Source: Synergistaceae bacterium
GTDB lineage: Bacteria; Synergistota; Synergistia; Synergistales; Synergistaceae
Length of the DNA: 16,717 bases
Assembly (NCBI GenBank): GCA_012728505.1
Contig: JAAYEY010000117.1
Coordinates: 1 to 16,717 of the forward strand
Direction: 5' to 3'
Shown: positions 16,301 through 16,717 of the stretch, one piece after another
How positions within the stretch are numbered: position 1 is the stretch's first letter
Layout of the letters: every line of letters starts with the position of its first letter
Made by a program: the position numbers and the translations under genes
The notes under the pieces: generated by a model
What the model was told of the DNA's origin: nothing
What the model saw: only the letters and a program-made list of their open reading frames with translations
The model's database searches: none

Positions 16301-16717
16301 TCATTTTCTTCTTACTATTTCAAAATTAATATCCGACCATACTTTTGCAGGAGTAGAAACTGTAACTCTATATAACCCCACCGGAAGAGAGGTGCCCTCT
16401 TCCCTTAAAAGATAAAAAACTCTTATTCCGTCTTTGGACATAAGCTTCATAGGTTCCGAAAGAACGAGCTCATTGCCGTAATACCATGAAACCTCAAGGT
16501 GGCTGCCTTCACGCGCAGAAGAATACTTCAGCCATAAACAAATCTGACTTGGACCGAAGGGGATGCTGTTACCGACAAACAGAGGCTCGCGGTTATCTCC
16601 CAGTTCCTGACAAATCAATGCATCTTCAACCTTGAAGAAGCTTGAAAAAGGACCAGCTTTTAAGCTCCATGTCACTAGCAAAAGCAGTAGGATTACACTG
16701 AAACCGAGAAGGACAAG
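16301..16717 (-). CDS. Membrane-anchored or secreted protein of unknown function (N-terminus beyond right edge)
   Basis: The frame ends at 16301 and appears open to the right edge. Immediately before residue VTWSLKAG it reads as a run of leucine, valine and isoleucine, like a signal peptide or membrane anchor, so the true start is probably outside the window. I read that last stretch of bases with less certainty. A TTG at 16681 is the first start-type codon inside. The mature part of about 120 residues holds a beta-rich domain: GPSQICLWLKYSS, LEVSWYYGNELVL, GLYRVTVSTPAKVWSDINFEI. The pattern of a tryptophan-containing strand followed by a G-x-Y-x-V-x-V strand recalls the DUF2914 type of small domain, but this is weak resemblance only. 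It is 24 bp upstream of rho and likely in the same operon. Confidence 0.7.
   Translation of the reverse strand, partial: LVLLGFSVILLLLLVTWSLKAGPFSSFFKVEDALICQELGDNREPLFVGNSIPFGPSQICLWLKYSSAREGSHLEVSWYYGNELVLSEPMKLMSKDGIRVFYLLREEGTSLPVGLYRVTVSTPAKVWSDINFEIVRRK

Overview
The window reads as ordinary chromosomal DNA of a diderm (two-membrane) bacterium. Almost every gene lies on the minus strand, and greA is the only plus-strand gene. The LptC-like and LptD/OstA-like proteins imply an LPS-type outer membrane, while a T-box leader is a regulatory device typical of Firmicutes. That mix, plus compact operons with many GTG and TTG starts, fits Synergistota or a similar lineage. This assignment is an inference from gene content, not from a marker comparison.

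Region 1 (1-6357, minus strand): an amino-acid operon. A near-consensus sigma-70 promoter (6329-6357) drives a threonine-type T-box leader with its own terminator (about 6054-6300). It is followed by thrC, thrB, lysC and asd, which overlap at every junction and so are probably translationally coupled. Together they convert aspartate to aspartyl phosphate and semialdehyde (LysC, Asd) and then, with a homoserine dehydrogenase encoded elsewhere, to threonine (ThrB, ThrC). After a 182-bp gap with an imperfect inverted repeat come a small malic enzyme and, overlapping its end, lysA, which is cut by the left edge and catalyses the last step of lysine synthesis.

Region 2 (6414-8015): greA on the plus strand has its own good promoter and ends in a hairpin that can serve as a terminator in both directions. 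It faces the convergent ddl gene (D-Ala-D-Ala ligase), whose start at 8015 lies left of a 349-bp gene-free stretch.

Region 3 (8016-8364): gene-free, but it holds two near-identical 27-bp direct repeats, nested inverted repeats between them, and a separate 8-bp hairpin. I cannot assign a function.

Region 4 (8365-16717, minus strand): a probable operon read from the right edge. The order is a membrane-anchored or secreted unknown (cut by the edge), rho, a LysM/M23 peptidoglycan hydrolase, pyrG, a secreted protein of unknown function, lptC, and an lptD-like gene. It mixes transcription termination, nucleotide synthesis and envelope assembly. No promoter for it lies in the window.

I found no CRISPR array, tRNA, rRNA, IS element, prophage or defence system. 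The most interesting items are the threonine T-box controlling the whole thr/lysC/asd block, the repeat-bearing intergenic stretch at 8160-8340, and the unrecognised 338-residue secreted protein encoded just ahead of lptC.
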